A stretch of DNA of 64,000 bases from assembly GCA_950295325.1 (NCBI GenBank), contig OX485808.1, positions 24,198,527 to 24,262,526 of the forward strand, given 5' to 3'. The position numbers and the translations under genes are program-made. Shown in pieces: positions 10,926 to 23,320 of the stretch. The notes under the pieces are model-generated. The model did not search any database. It saw only the letters and a list, made by a program, of their open reading frames with translations, and was not told the DNA's origin. Every line of letters begins with the position of its first letter. Positions within the stretch are counted from its first letter, which is position 1. The stretch comes from Polytrichum commune (lineage: Eukaryota; Streptophyta; Polytrichopsida; Polytrichales; Polytrichaceae).

Positions 10926-12593
10926 CTTGGGATGAATTTGAGTTGTATGTTGGGCCTCATTCGCTTCTCTCCCTTCCAAATCGGGTTCCTTCCAAAAGCA
11001 TTTGAACATGTACATGACATTATGAGGTAAATTTAAAATGCTTTGAGACATAGTTGTCTGTTTTTCCACCTCTTGCTTTCTAAGTGCAACATTTCCCCTT
11101 AAAATGGAGCTCCTCAAATCTTCCAATGTTGCACAAATCTCTTTGAATTTGGGTCTCTTTGTTCGGTCCAATGACCAACATTCATTGATCAAGGAGACCA
11201 AATCCTCGGGGCAATCATCAGGCACCCATGGCCTCTCACCTGACCTTAGCCTTGTAGGAAGATCATCACCATTGCCTTCAAATGGTTGTTTTCCTGAGAG
11301 TATTGTTGCACACATCACACCAAAACTGTATACATCGGCTTCATGTGCATTCACTTTTTCCACTAAAGAGTACGTCATGTTCTCTCTCATTTGTTTGTTG
11401 TATTGGAATACCTCTGGTGCTCTGTACAACCACGTCCCAATACCTTGGCTTAATTTCTCGGAAATGTTGCTATACGCATCCGTTTTCGAAAGTCCAAAGT
11501 CAGCCAACTTCACATTCACATAATTGTCCTTGTGCAATTCGTCCACCGTGATTTTATGCACCAATACATTTGCTGGTTTTAAATCCCGGTGGGCAATTTT
11601 CTTCTCGTGGAGATAGCTCATGCCCTTTGCGATTTGCAAAACAATGTCCATAGCTACTTGAATTGGGAAGGATGTCCTTGTTCCGCCATTTGATACCTCT
11701 TTGATCAATTCCTCTAGGTTTGTGTCTAGAAGCTCCATAGCAATGAAACACTTGAGTTTCTTTGGTTTTCGGCCACAACATATGAACTTGACAACATTTG
11801 GGTGATTGACACTTGCAAGTATGGCAACCTCTTTCTTAAAGAGTTTGTCCCCATCTTCCATGTCACCCAAAATTTGCACCTTCTTTGCACATGGCAAACC
11901 AAACCAAGTTGTTTTCTCTACATTGCCATACGTACCTCCTCCAAGTGGGATTGAGCCTCCCCAACCCAAACGTGCATCAACCTCCACATGGTGTCCACCA
12001 TTTACATAGTTTCCTTCATTGTCATATCTTCCCAACAAGTATGCCGCAATTGGTAACTCTTCATCAAGGTCCTCGTTCTTTGAGGATGAATGCATGGATT
12101 CTACAGTTGCTTGTAATCGCCTCACCAATACACGATCATCTTCAACTCCCAATTCACTCATGGTGCTTAGTGAAAAACTCACATCATTCTCAAATTGGTT
12201 GAGTTGTCCAACCCATTGGCCTTTTAAGTGTCGATAAATATCATTATAACAAGTTTTGAGATCCATGAACAAGTCTCGGAAGGCCTCTTCATTGTGGATT
12301 TGGAGCAATGCTGCACGCCACCATTTCTCACCATAGCATTCTTGTACCAACAACTTGGCCCTTTCAATAATTCGAAACAACTCTTTCAAGAGCAAGTCAA
12401 AGTTGTTAAGAAACTCATCGGAATGGGAGAGAATACTAGCTATGCTTTTGGTGGATTTTTCAAGTGTTTGTGCAAGACATATGCATTGACTTTGATTCAA
12501 TGCAAATTTGGCACCACCCTCACGCACAAGTTGTTGTATATATTTGGTATTGAGTATACAAAGCCCCAAAATATTGGATTGATTAGCCATCAT
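10926..12593 (-). pseudogene. copy A exon 1: helical N-terminus plus Ser/Thr-type kinase domain (frame intact)
   Basis: This exon of the broken gene is open for 556 codons from MMANQSNILG to the donor CCCAAG|GTACTA. Residues 1-200 are predicted helical with leucine-rich amphipathic stretches. The kinase follows with a LGGGTYGNV glycine loop, the CAKKV lysine, HRDLKPAN, ADFGLS and RAPEVF. Unlike copies B and C, which have HMD, copy A keeps the classical HRD arginine. If the intron were retained, the frame would stop at 10893. It is the only exon of copy A without an inactivating change. Confidence 0.85.
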
Positions 12594-15500
12594 ATCCTGC
12601 ATACAAAATAAAAAAGAAGGAAAGAATTAGAGTCACATGCCATCTACAAATTGAATGCCACGTCACACAAAGACAAAAAACAATAACATTTGGCATAATT
12701 TGTATATGCAATGCATGGCAAGACTTCTTCTATGCTTGATGCCCACTTGGTGTCATTGTTGTGTTGTTTTCAAACAACTCTTGATATGGAACACACGTTG
12801 TCTAAAGGCAAACCAACATAGAAATGCAATTGATGTCAATCAAAATTGGACTTTTGATGTTCTGGTCATCTCGGTTGTCAGAACAAACAACATATGTGTG
12901 GGTAGAATGGAAAAGATTCTAAGAAATGACATGTCCAACTTGACTTGATACATTCATTTTATGCATTATAGTTTGGTCATTGGGGCGATTCCAATTGGAT
13001 ATTATTAGATCCGTCAAATTATTTTACACACCAAACATACCAACATCATAAATTAACACATAATTTTAATATATTGTACATTGAACTAGTATGTCAATTG
13101 CGAATTTCAAAATAATTCATCACATGCCACTTATCGACATATTTGGTTCGCAATATACAATACATGACATTGCATCGTCAAACTTTGATGTGTACAACAT
13201 AAAAATGAACCCAAGATGAATAACATGCTTAATCCCTTAAAAACTTAGGTGTTATTTGTATTACAAATTAATTATAAACTCGATATGAAGTCCATCATGA
13301 GACAAATACCAATTTATTGTGCACACCCCATATGCTCGGAGTACCATAAGGTGCATATAACCTCTTCCTAAGTGGACATAATATAAAGTTCCTCACCCAT
13401 CTAAATTATGTCACTAAATTTTATAGAAAATTGTTTAAGCCTACTTGTTATGTCTTGTAGACCTAAAACTTATATTAAAGCAGTTTAAGTTATGTGTGAC
13501 ACATAAATTAAAAGTATTTCTTTGTTCACCACAATTATAAGAGAAAATATTCCAAGTTCAAATTTATGAAGTCTAATGATTCGTTCATTGTATTTGAATA
13601 ATTTCAAAACTGTAAAATATCCACATTAAATTACTACAACCTCAATACGCTTATTGCTACTCGAAATGTTGTCAATTACAAGTTTGGAGGGACAAAGGAT
13701 GAGAACAATATAAGACAACAAGTGGTGAAATTTGAGTGGAATTTCAACAAGGATGCACACTCCATCACAACAATAACACTCTTCTTCCTAACCCATTGAG
13801 AATTATAGCGCACAAGCAAATTTGAGCATCAATCTTTTTGTCAGCAATGTGATTGACAACTAGAAAAAAAGATAAAGGTCATATTCCTTTATTTAACCAT
13901 TCAAAACAACTCTGGAATAATTAACATCGATTGCACTTTTAATATTGTAGGTGTTTAACGAAGCATGTGAGGTCATCACCTCGGTGTGTTCTTCTTTTTA
14001 TTGTCAAATGCAACTTCATAGTTCCACAATTTGAAACATTCATATTTCCAAAGTGGTGTACTAATCTTTCATATCATCTCCATCCACCTCCAACTGCAGT
14101 ACACACAACCATCTTTTCCAATTTATTTTAGTCCAACTTTCAATTTTGTCATTTCGGTGATCTGCACCAACCACACCTCGCTTTCTAGCATGCTTTGATA
14201 TTGGCACATGCACTCTACTTTACTTTGGCATAGTGGTCTATAGTTCTCGGTTCAATTGAAAAGTAAAACTTATTTTTGAACAAACCACCCTATTTCAATT
14301 TTCGTCCACAGTGAACCAAAGTATCATTACAATCCCGATTCTTAACAAGACCAATCTCCATTGGACATGGTTAGAAACAAGTTCATGGGTGTTCCATTGA
14401 CAGTGATGGCATCAACTCTCCAAAGCCAAAAAGATGAAATGGATAAACAAATCTCTCCACATAAACTTAGTGTCACCTCACCAAATTGTATTCAACGTTG
14501 TTTTACAAGAAACGACAATCAAGATATATGATTTTTGAATAACCAAACTTTTGCACCGAAATTTTCAGCTTCCCCCACCAAGACATCAACAACATGGTCA
14601 ATCATTCTTAATGTTGGAAGTCCAGGATGGAATACTCTTACAACTACTTATATTATTGGGATCACATTCTCTTCCATCAATACTCCTTCAACCCAACACA
14701 AAGATGAGACTAACATTGGTTTACAAATATAATGCCCAACTTGATGTCAACCGATGCCCACAATTTTATGTAAATGATCTTCCTCAATATGAATACCTTA
14801 CAAGAAACAAGAATAACCCTGGATGCATATAACAACACCTTGTTTGAATTTCCTTCACAACTACCTTGTCTGTTTGAGACTTGTCCGCCTGAAAGACGTT
14901 GCAAAACAAAAAAAAACATCAGATTAGATTACCATGGATGGCAATCAAATTCAACAGAAACTTAGTCGACCTTCTTCATGACCTGCATCTATGCAATCTA
15001 ATGAACGACCGTTTCTTTGTAATATAGGGTGATCGAGTTTGTATACAGAGAGATCCTACACTTCTAGACATGTGAGAGATTGTCTAAAAATTTTAGGCGA
15101 CTTCAATCAAAGATCATTATGTGAAGGCTAGGGACTAAGTAAACATGTCTGCTTTAATCCTGTCAATAATCTACAGAAGTACGATCTAAACCCGTTCTCC
15201 AAATTGCTTCTGTGCATAAGGTATGCGGCCTACTATGGGGACTTCCAACTCTACATACCATTTGAAATGTTGTCGGATCATATGCAGGATTGTCGCATCT
15301 TGTCAATATTGAAGATTGTCGTTTGAACAATTACCATTTGCCAATTGTGAAGATTGTCATTTCGAGTTTTAAGATCGGGATTGAGATGCAACGAGTAATA
15401 GGAAGTCAAGTCATGCTTCCTTTCTCTACAATAGATGACACATGCCCTCTCAAATTTTGTTAACAATTCAACCTAGAACGGTGCTTGCATTTTGAACACA

Positions 15501-18184
15501 AGTTTAAATTTTAGCATAACACGTGTCCTTTTGGTAATTGTTTCGAAACTTTAACCTTGGTTATGTACAACATTAATATAGATGGATGATCTACATGAGC
15601 GATGACATAAGGCCACCATACTTGTGCGTCAACCACCAACTCACAAAATTCATCCTTTTTGAAATGGCATGTTCGATTCACAAGAGAGGGCACCCTGTGA
15701 GCTTTCCCATGTTTTCGTTCACTTGCAAAGAAAGGAATAATTGACAAAAGAGTCCAATGGCACCCTACGGGCAGCATCTCCTAACCTACTCAAAGAGTTG
15801 GGAGGATTTAAGTTACACTCATTATTGTTAATGAAGAACAAGTATGTATTTCTACTACTTAAGGATGGTGTGATTGTGATCCAACCCTGTATGGGTCCTT
15901 TACCAAAACTTGATTCGTTGGCACTCATATTCTCTTCCATGCGAAAAAGACTTGACAAAAGTTAAAAGCCACAGAATCTACGTCATGACAAAAGTGAAGT
16001 ACTCCCTAGGGACAAGGCTCAAGTGAAACATATGTCCTCTTGAAGAAGGTTGTTTTTTGCAATAGGTGCGTACACAATCGTGTTCCACTTCTCAAGCATC
16101 TAAGTGTTGTAGTGACTATCTTGCTTAGGGATATATTTTCCCTAGGCATCTATACACGTTTGGGATGAAGTTCACATGCAAGTGATGCTTCCCCCATCAC
16201 TAGTTCTCATGGTTACATGCAACAACGACATAAATTCAATGTTTCCTCCTCTCCTTGTGCTCCCATTCAAAAATCGAAATAAACCCCATCTCCCAACGGC
16301 GAGCTCTATAATGCTTCCAACGCACTTTCGAGAACGAAGATGATGCCAAGACTCGCTTACCAATTACTCTCCAGAGTTGCGAAGAACCGAGTTATCCAGT
16401 TCTTACCTTTGCCGTTGCTCGAGGCTACACAATCTCCTAATGTGAAATATAATTGAGAGTTGTGAACCACTGCCTACACCAACATTGAAATCCGCTTCAT
16501 GCTCATAGCTAGAGGAGAAAAGAATGACCAACCACAAGCAAGCAAGCACAATAGGTCGTAGCTATGGAGGAGAAGAAGGGTATGCATGGATGGCTATGGC
16601 TGGGGACTCGTACTTAAAGAAGTTGCCTGGAGATTGATTAACTTACTTTCCTTTAATTGCAACTTGCCAAGTCCAAGTATCTATATCATGAGTATTTGGA
16701 GATAATGTATCTCACTCCACCATTCTCAACATGGAGGAGGAAGAACCCATGCAATGATAGCAGACTGCCTCAAGCTACTCCGCACCTACTGTAATCACGG
16801 TAAGTAAATGGCATGCGACCACATCATTATCACTCGGCTAAATTTCGTCCGTGGTTGATAGAGTCCAACCCGGGCACCATTATTGTGTAACATCCACGGA
16901 TATCATGATCTAGTGCTAGCACGGATTCACCTCCTACCCCTACGAACGAGCCTCTGTTGCGGCCCTCGCCGATGAAAAGACAGTCAATGCATCTTAATTT
17001 TAGGGAGACAATACCTGGATGGAGAAAATGGCAAACTCCACACCAATTGTCGACTTGGACTCCAAGCCAAACTCGTTGCACGTGAATCTAGATAGAATTC
17101 AATCGAACTTCCCAACTCCACAGGCTCCCATCAACACTCCCCTAAGCAGATCTTCGAACTCATCACCCGTTTGTGCGCCAATTTCCCTACGCACTCATCT
17201 TGCTTGCAAAAGATTGCTCCCCATTTTCAAAAACCCATTGCAAACCACCCACCCACACTCCTTCACCAAAACCCACAACCCACCCTCCCATGCAAGGAAG
17301 AACTCGTCACCTACAACACATCCACAACTGGCGTCCAGCTAGCCCCCTCCCCTCACCGAAACCTACACCCACACCGCGAATCCAACCCCACGCCACCACA
17401 TGCTCACACCAAAGCATCACAAAGCATGCGATGATAACATGGCCCGGGAGTGAGCAGAACCTCCCCCGGTGGCGATCCAAAACTTATTTGCAGATTCCAT
17501 CAAATGAGAACCGCAAACCCAGAATTGGAACCCTAAGTGTGAGCTTGCAAGCCACATAGAGTGAACCTGACGCCCACCCCCTCCATGCGCCCGTGTCACT
17601 AATTAACTCTTCACATCCCATGAGCTGCTGGGTGGGGGACGTTGCATTGCAATACTGCACCAATCTGCCACACAATTCGGTGCTGGGAAACCAGACGTGG
17701 TGGAGTTTAGTGAGCGCAATCAAGAGAGTGAACCGACTTCACCAGGATTGAGATGCGCATCATGTTCATGGCCAGAGGAGGAAGCTAAGAGTGACCGGCC
17801 GCAAGCAAGCGAGCAAGGAAGTGGCAAGGGTGGTGGCTATGGCGGAGAAGGGAAGGCGGTGGACAGCCACTTGTTGCGGTAATGCGGGAATTGTGGGCAG
17901 TCGTCCCTCCCAGGCTTGGCTGTTTCCAGGAATTCGGTACATCTCAAGTTTCCACTCCTGCATTATAATATTTTACATTTCACACGATTCAAGATGCCAA
18001 GTTGCATCACTATCTATGGCACTTGAATAGTCTATGAGTTTGGGATGGAACTTAAGTCATGCGGGAATCATCCATGCGGACTCAGCGTACCACCTCGCAT
18101 GAGCTGCCTAGGGAATGGATGTTCTCTCCATAAAATCCATTCCTTGTTGTCAGGTCTCCACTCCCACATATATCATGGGATTCG
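12594..18184. other. upstream region of copy A, no gene recognised
   Basis: The first 2.4 kb upstream of the start matches 39456-41880 in block B, so the promoter was included in the duplication; 63549-64000 matches it in block C as far as the window reaches. From about 16290 to 17330 it again matches 42050-43020. A C-rich stretch at 17100-17440 gives several long open frames on both strands from composition alone and is not called coding. Around 17700-18180 lies a repeat seen also near 43870-44360 and 46010-46120. No kinase-like, transposase or RNA gene is visible. Confidence 0.6.
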
Positions 18185-18200
18185 ACATTAAAATAAACCA
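18185..18200. repeat. left target-site duplication of the RT fragment
   Basis: ACATTAAAATAAACCA, 16 bp, repeated exactly at 19923-19938. The same word occurs once, without an insertion, in block B near 44356-44371. Confidence 0.9.
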
Positions 18201-19922
18201 TGAACGAGGTGCTAGTTAAGGAGGTCATGGAAAGGGAGCTCCGGGGAGCGGTCAACTCAATGGCAAAAGGCAAGGCGCCGGGACATGACGGCATCCCGGT
18301 GGAGTTTTACCAAAAAATGTGGCCAACCATAGGTACGGATTTTCATCGAATGATTATGCAAAGCATGGAAGAGGAGAAATTACACGAGGGGGTTACGAGA
18401 GGGTTGATTTGCCTAATACCTAAGGAGGGGGATGCCAAAGACCTCAACTATTGGAGGCCAATCACCCTCCTCACGGTAATCTACAAAATCTTTGCCAAAA
18501 CTCTACAAATTAGACTTCAACCCATGTTGAGAGACGTAATTAGCCCGGAGCAAACGGCTTTCTTACCTCTTAGGTTTATTCTAGATAATATAGTGCTTAC
18601 CCAAGAGACCCTTCATTGGGCGAGAGCGTCTAGGCAACCTATAATCTTTCTTAAACTAGACTTCTCTAAAGCGTATGACAAGGTGTCTTGGCGCTTCCTT
18701 TTTGTGCAATGAAGGCTATGAATATTGATGAGGTGTTTATAAAGTGGGTAAAACTACTTTTTACCCATGCATCCGCGGCGGTTAACCTTAATGGTAACCC
18801 CGGCGGGAACTTCAAAATTGAAAGGGGAGTAAGGCAAGGGTGCCCACTAGCCCCCTACCTATTCCTAATAGTGGGTGAGATTCTTACCCACGTAATCAAA
18901 AAGGTGGTGGCGGAGGGTAGGCTCAAAGGAGTTTACTTACCCGGGGGGAAGAAACAACAAAGCATTTCCCAATATGCGGACGATTCTTCATTCATGGTAA
19001 GAGGTACCAAGGAGGACGTCGACGAACTTGTGAGGTTGCTTGAAACATTTAGCAAGGCATCCGGGATGGAGATCAATTGGGAGAAATCGAGCGCATATTG
19101 GTTCGACAAATACACCCACAAGCCGGATTGGCTCTTAGGCTACAATTGGAAGTGGGCGGAGGAAGGCGACCTCTCCAAGCTTCTAGGTACCCCCTTTGGC
19201 CTAAATCTCAACACAAGAGATATTGACCAATTCCTTTATAATAAAATAAAGAAGAAGCTAGAGTATTGGAGTGGCATGAAGTTAACCCTAGCCGGTAGAA
19301 TTGTAATATGTAACCAAGTGTTACTTTCAACACTATGGTTTTTTATTACGGTTTGGAGAGGTTCTAACAAGATCTTAAGGAAAATACAGGGAGCAATCAG
19401 AAATTACATGTGGTCCGGCAAGGAGCAACTAACCCGGACTAGAGTTAGTTGGCAAGAGTGTTGTAGAAAGAAGAAGTATGGAGGGTTAGGCCTTGTGGAC
19501 CCGGAGGAGGCTAAAACTAGCCTCTTGTGCAAGTGGATAGTCAAAGCAATGGAACCCGGAGAGTCCAACCTCCAAATCATGCTAAGGTATAGGCTTGCAA
19601 GATTTAACCCACAAAGAGGACGGAGTTGGGGAGTGGACCTTGAATGGTTCACTAGCAAACAACATCAAGGGTTCTCCGGGTCTAAAGTTTGGGGTCACAT
19701 AAGTAAGGCATGGAAATGCATGGCAAAAAGTATTTACCAACTCCCGCCACGCACAAGGATGGAACTTCTTCACTCCAACCTATGGTGGTCGGATGGGGTA
19801 GAGCTACTCAAAAAGGGCTTCACGTACACCAAGGGCTTGGAGTTCTACCGCAAAGGCATTCGGAGAGTGGACGATGTGTGGGACAACGATAAAAAATATT
19901 TCCTTACGTGGGCCGAAGCACA
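18201..19922 (+). mobile_element. LINE-type (non-LTR) reverse transcriptase fragment, truncated at both ends
   Basis: Encodes the reverse transcriptase part of a plant L1-like ORF2: GKAPGHDGIPVEFYQ, WRPITLL, FLKLDFSKAYDKV (motif A), RQGCPLAPYLF, YADDSSF (motif C with catalytic Asp-Asp) and the thumb-like KLTLAGRIVICNQVLLS region. The endonuclease is missing at the 5' end. The frame shifts once in a T run near 18696-18700; apart from that it is open to 19922. The stop codon TAA is supplied by the target-site duplication. There is no 3' UTR or poly-A tail, which is abnormal for target-primed LINE insertion. The RT frame is well preserved compared with the decayed surroundings, so the insertion is likely young. 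Confidence 0.9.
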
Positions 19923-19938
19923 ACATTAAAATAAACCA
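19923..19938. repeat. right target-site duplication of the RT fragment
   Basis: Exact 16-bp copy of 18185-18200. To its right, block A continues CCATGTG and then resumes B-like sequence that in B lies about 390 bp further on, so a deletion in A (or insertion in B) lies beside the insertion. Confidence 0.9.
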
Positions 19939-20011
19939 CCATGTGTGGGTGGACAATTTGCATGGGAGTAATCAATGTGGACCACACAATTGCCCAAACG
20001 AGGTGGATGTA

Positions 20012-20742
20012 ATGTAAGGTAGAGGGTGCTAAAAGCAACACCCCATCCAAAACCATCACCTATAAACGCCTCCCAATTGCCAACACTCTACAACTTTGAA
20101 CCATATCCGGAGGTGTAGGCATTTCTGGGCCCACGGAATGACGGTTTTAGGTGTCATTAGTGGTGTCACCTCATAGCGGCCTCCACTACCTTCATGTAGG
20201 GTAGGTAACGGGCTCCACTCTATCTTGGGTTGGTTCAAGGTGGGATTAGGGTGGCTTGTCAATGCCTATTCTAGCCATTCTATTCACAACGCCAAGGAGG
20301 TCGGCCCTCGAAGCACAAAACGGTCATTTCCCGGGATGCAAGGGGGTTGGTTCCCGGGATGCAAGGTGATGGTTTTGCAAGCGAACTGGGTGGGATCATG
20401 GAGGTAGCCGTGTGGCTTTGCATACCATTACTACTTGGGCTTTGATGTAGTTTGGGTCTAGTACCCAACTATGTTGTGTTGGTTCTAGGCAATGAAGGTG
20501 GGGGTCCTCATCATATGCGACATTGCCATACACGGGGCCTATGGATTGGTATAAAGGAAGCTAGTAGTTTTGACTTTGAATATTCATCAAATATTCAATT
20601 GAGACTAAAAATGTTTTTTCTTTCTTGATACCTATGTTTAGCCCAAAGGCTAATATGAATATATATTTTATATATCAACCACATAACCATATATATGTGC
20701 AATAGCTTAAAGTGTTGGTTTAAGCACCCTCTACCTTACATG
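20012..20742. mobile_element. non-autonomous TIR element, about 0.73 kb
   Basis: Terminal inverted repeats of about 30 bp: ATGTAAGGTAGAGGGTGCT at 20012-20030 and its complement ending at 20742, both continuing inward with AAA(N)CAACAC. No transposase is seen inside. Flanks match two different places in block B (left flank near 44831, right flank near 43155 and 46100), so the element sits at a rearrangement junction and no target duplication can be proven. Confidence 0.65.
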
Positions 20743-22429
20743 CCGACAAAAGCGTCGACGGATTGAGTCTCCCAAAACTTTTGCAACATGCTCCGTTTTT
20801 CCACACTTCAAGCCACTGTTACATCACCACACAGAATAGATTATTACACTATTTATGGTATTTAATGTCACATCCACTATCTGCGAAGGATCTAAACTAG
20901 ATGCCTAGAGGGTGCCTAGAGGTCACAAAGTGTCATGCCCACTAATTGCTAAATATGATTGTGTTTGTCAATTGATTCTAGACGATCCTAAACTATTGGA
21001 TGATGGTGGAGAGATACCCCAATCTCAAGGAAGAGGTCGGCGGCTCGATTCCCGACAGTAAGAAATCTCCTCTCTACTTGACAGTATAACTTGTCAGGTG
21101 GTGATTGCTTCCTGCTCTTTGGCATTGGCCTGTCGGCCTTCTGTCTTATTCAAAATAAAAATATAAAATATAATAAAAATCATTCATCAACACAAGTAAC
21201 TTCTTTAAGTAAAAAAAAAAAACATCTACATTATGACATTAAGAGTAGCACATTGGGATACGTTAGATAATAGTCATGGGGTTTAGTTTGCAAGGGGAAG
21301 ATGTTTTTGAACGTACTAATGGCAAGTGTCATGTTTTTACATTTTAGTATACAAGAGGAAGGTATTATTGAGCATAGGAATGGCAAGTGCAATTTGTGTA
21401 CACTTTAGTCCACTTGTACACCATAGTGTAACACAGGCATGCGCCTTATAATATTATTTGAACATACTCATGCCAAGATATTAGTAAACGCACTTGAATG
21501 CCAAGTGTCATAAGGTGACACTTATAATGAAGTTGTTAATCATCAATGTAACCTAGCATACGCCTCAAAAATAGGGTAAGTGACACTATTACACATGTGA
21601 CACTAAATACCATAAATGATGTAGTATGGATGAAAAAGTAGTGTGGAAGTCTTTCTAGTGGACCACGCTAGTAGTCTAGTTAACGTAGAGATAATGGAAG
21701 CTGAAGACCCCAAGACTTCTTCTATGTCTTCTTGGAGACTTCCTACCAACTTCTCAAATCAATAAAGTAACTACACTCAATATAATATTTAGTGTCACCA
21801 ATTCTATTGTCTTGCTCAATACCAATTGTAAAACCGCGGTATAGTGCCACCAACACCAAATGTTAACCTAACATTATTTGCCATTCCTTGTAAACTTTTT
21901 GGGGGATTATGGATTTATAGTGTCGCGATTACTGTCACTTATCAAGTGGATTTTTATCCATGAAAATATTTCATCACAAGTTGCTGACGAGAGAAGGTAG
22001 GGTTTTGGCCGATGGATAACTCATCCATCATCCATGACAATATTTGTTCACTTGTTCATAGGAATTGTCATCCAAAAAGTTACCATAGTGGCATAAAATA
22101 CCATATCACACTAAACATCATATTTAGTGTACTAGCATGCGAGTCCTATGCAATCGTCCCACTTCAACGAAAGAGCAATGCAAATCTATCTCCATGATCG
22201 ATTTGTAATTTTTCCAGTTACATGGGACAAGTTTCTAGTGACGTAGGTCAATTTCCTTGGACTCATATGCTTGTAATGAATGAAATGAAATTGATTCTAA
22301 AGTCTGGAAAGCCCAAAAGGCTAATGAGACTCAAACACATCATGATGGTTTCAAACCAATTGATTCCCTAGAGTGGCGGAGTGCAGTAGCCTCAGTATGA
22401 TAGAGGCTCATGTCAACTTGGTGGTCCAA
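20743..22429. other. intergenic repeats, no gene seen
   Basis: A patchwork of short segments also found at 43155-43250, 43645-43800 and 44970-45460 in block B (words such as GATCTAAACTAGATGCC and AAGTGTCATAAG). 20819-20822 reads CTGTTACATC and is the empty site for the MITE found at 43249-43643. Nothing here looks coding. Confidence 0.55.
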
Positions 22430-23320
22430 CTATAAGAAAGACTCAAGGCTCCCTAGAACCGTATTCTCAAGTACTGATGGAAACTTGTCCCTAATGAGGT
22501 TACATAGGGGACACTCCGACACAAAATGAGCCTCAATTATAACTATAGTATAGGAGCCAAAATGGCATAGTATTTTATCTCTAGAGATAGGGATAGTCGT
22601 CCATCATCCAATTTCAATGGCAAGTCCGAGGTGCGGTAAGCAACAATGATCTTCCATTGTTGTGGTGTCAATGCTTGCCTCAAGTACAATTCACATTCGT
22701 ATTTCAAAAAAAATCCTTGAGGTGGAGGTAATCCAAGTTTCTTCTCTAAGAGATGGAAAGAAGTTCCACTCTTTAGCAACGAAAACCTCTTGGATGTCAT
22801 CATATGTGATTTACGATGTCACGGGTTTCCCAATGAGATAGATCCCATGATGCCTTCCACATGGTTGTTGATTTGTGTCATGTGTTTTAAATCCTTGTTT
22901 GGCAAGGTGTCAAGAAAGTGAGGTTGTTTACTGACTTACCAAAATAGAGGGTAGTTGGGCAAGCTGTTGTTGAAATCCCATAGTGGGCCTAAGAGCATAT
23001 AGTTCTATGGGAGGTTCTCCAAATTCAACCAACAAAACAATATGGGTTGTCGAAGAACGCACTTTGACGTGAAACATCATGTGCATCTTCATGCCCTTAT
23101 TGAAACCTTCTTATGAGAGTTTGTCAAGTCGCCTCCCTACTTTAGTGCCGCATGTGAAAGTTGGACGCATGAAAGCCTTGAATAGATGAGATTTGAGTTC
23201 CCAACATGTGACTCCTTTTCCTTAAGGTGCGCAACGAGGCTTTCGTACCTCCAATTCTTCACCTTTCACTCGATGGCTCAAATTAACCATGTGAATATAA
23301 ATTAATCCCAAGATGTTTGT
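22430..23320 (-). pseudogene. decayed non-LTR retrotransposon, C-terminal part of ORF2
   Basis: On the minus strand, broken frames read in order PTFTCGTKVGRRLDKLS, IVLLVEFGEPPIELYALR, LGLPPPQGFFLKYECELYL, RQALTPQQWKIIVAYRTSDL and EAHFVSECPLCNLIRDKFPS. This order (fingers/thumb end, then a basic QW..IVAYRTS region, then an H-x-x-x-x-C pair in a CPL motif) is what I recognise from C-terminal regions of LINE-like reverse transcriptase proteins. It has several stops and frameshifts, no catalytic YADD region is seen, and it is much older than the RT fragment at 18201-19922. Confidence 0.5.

Larger units (their letters stand above)
7921..12593 (-). pseudogene. kinase-NB-ARC-LRR immune receptor, copy A (broken)
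   Basis: Same gene plan as the intact copy C: exon 1 12593-10926 (helical N-terminus and kinase), exon 2 10656-9535 (NB-ARC), exon 3 from 9321 (LRR), all introns phase 0. It cannot make the full receptor. TAA at 10318-10320 interrupts exon 2 at codon 113, and TAA at 8236-8238 interrupts the LRR array in frame. The LRR 3' end is also abnormal: the last repeat runs directly into GLWKEHD-like downstream sequence that lies some 200 bp beyond the stop in B and C, so the normal end has been deleted. The kinase exon is intact and would still encode a kinase or kinase plus P-loop fragment if transcribed. A may be transcribed as a source of truncated protein, but decay is the simplest reading. Confidence 0.85.
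3831..21660. repeat. segmental duplication block A
   Basis: Long stretches match block B in the same order and orientation. Anchors: 3831 with 29431, 4879 with 30479, 7548 with about 34366, 10318 with 37179, 12593 with 39455, 16300-17330 with 42060-43020 and 17900-18200 with about 43990-44360. The match to B starts abruptly inside the sixth visible aldolase exon. Block A differs from B by its own insertions (6599-7547, 18201-19922, 20012-20742) and by loss of about 2.1 kb present in B at 32200-34366. The right limit is fuzzy because small repeats recur beyond 17.7 kb. Confidence 0.8.

Noticed and set aside
11104-11523. Plus-strand open frames opposite the kinase exons (also 37966-38262, 62052-62471, 12228-12611, 39090-39554)
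   Set aside because: Complement of conserved kinase codons; no motif, and the minus strand is clearly coding.
17019-17559. Overlapping 90-130-codon frames in the C-rich region
   Set aside because: All frames on both strands are open because of composition; the counterpart in block B (42757-43143) does not keep any of them.
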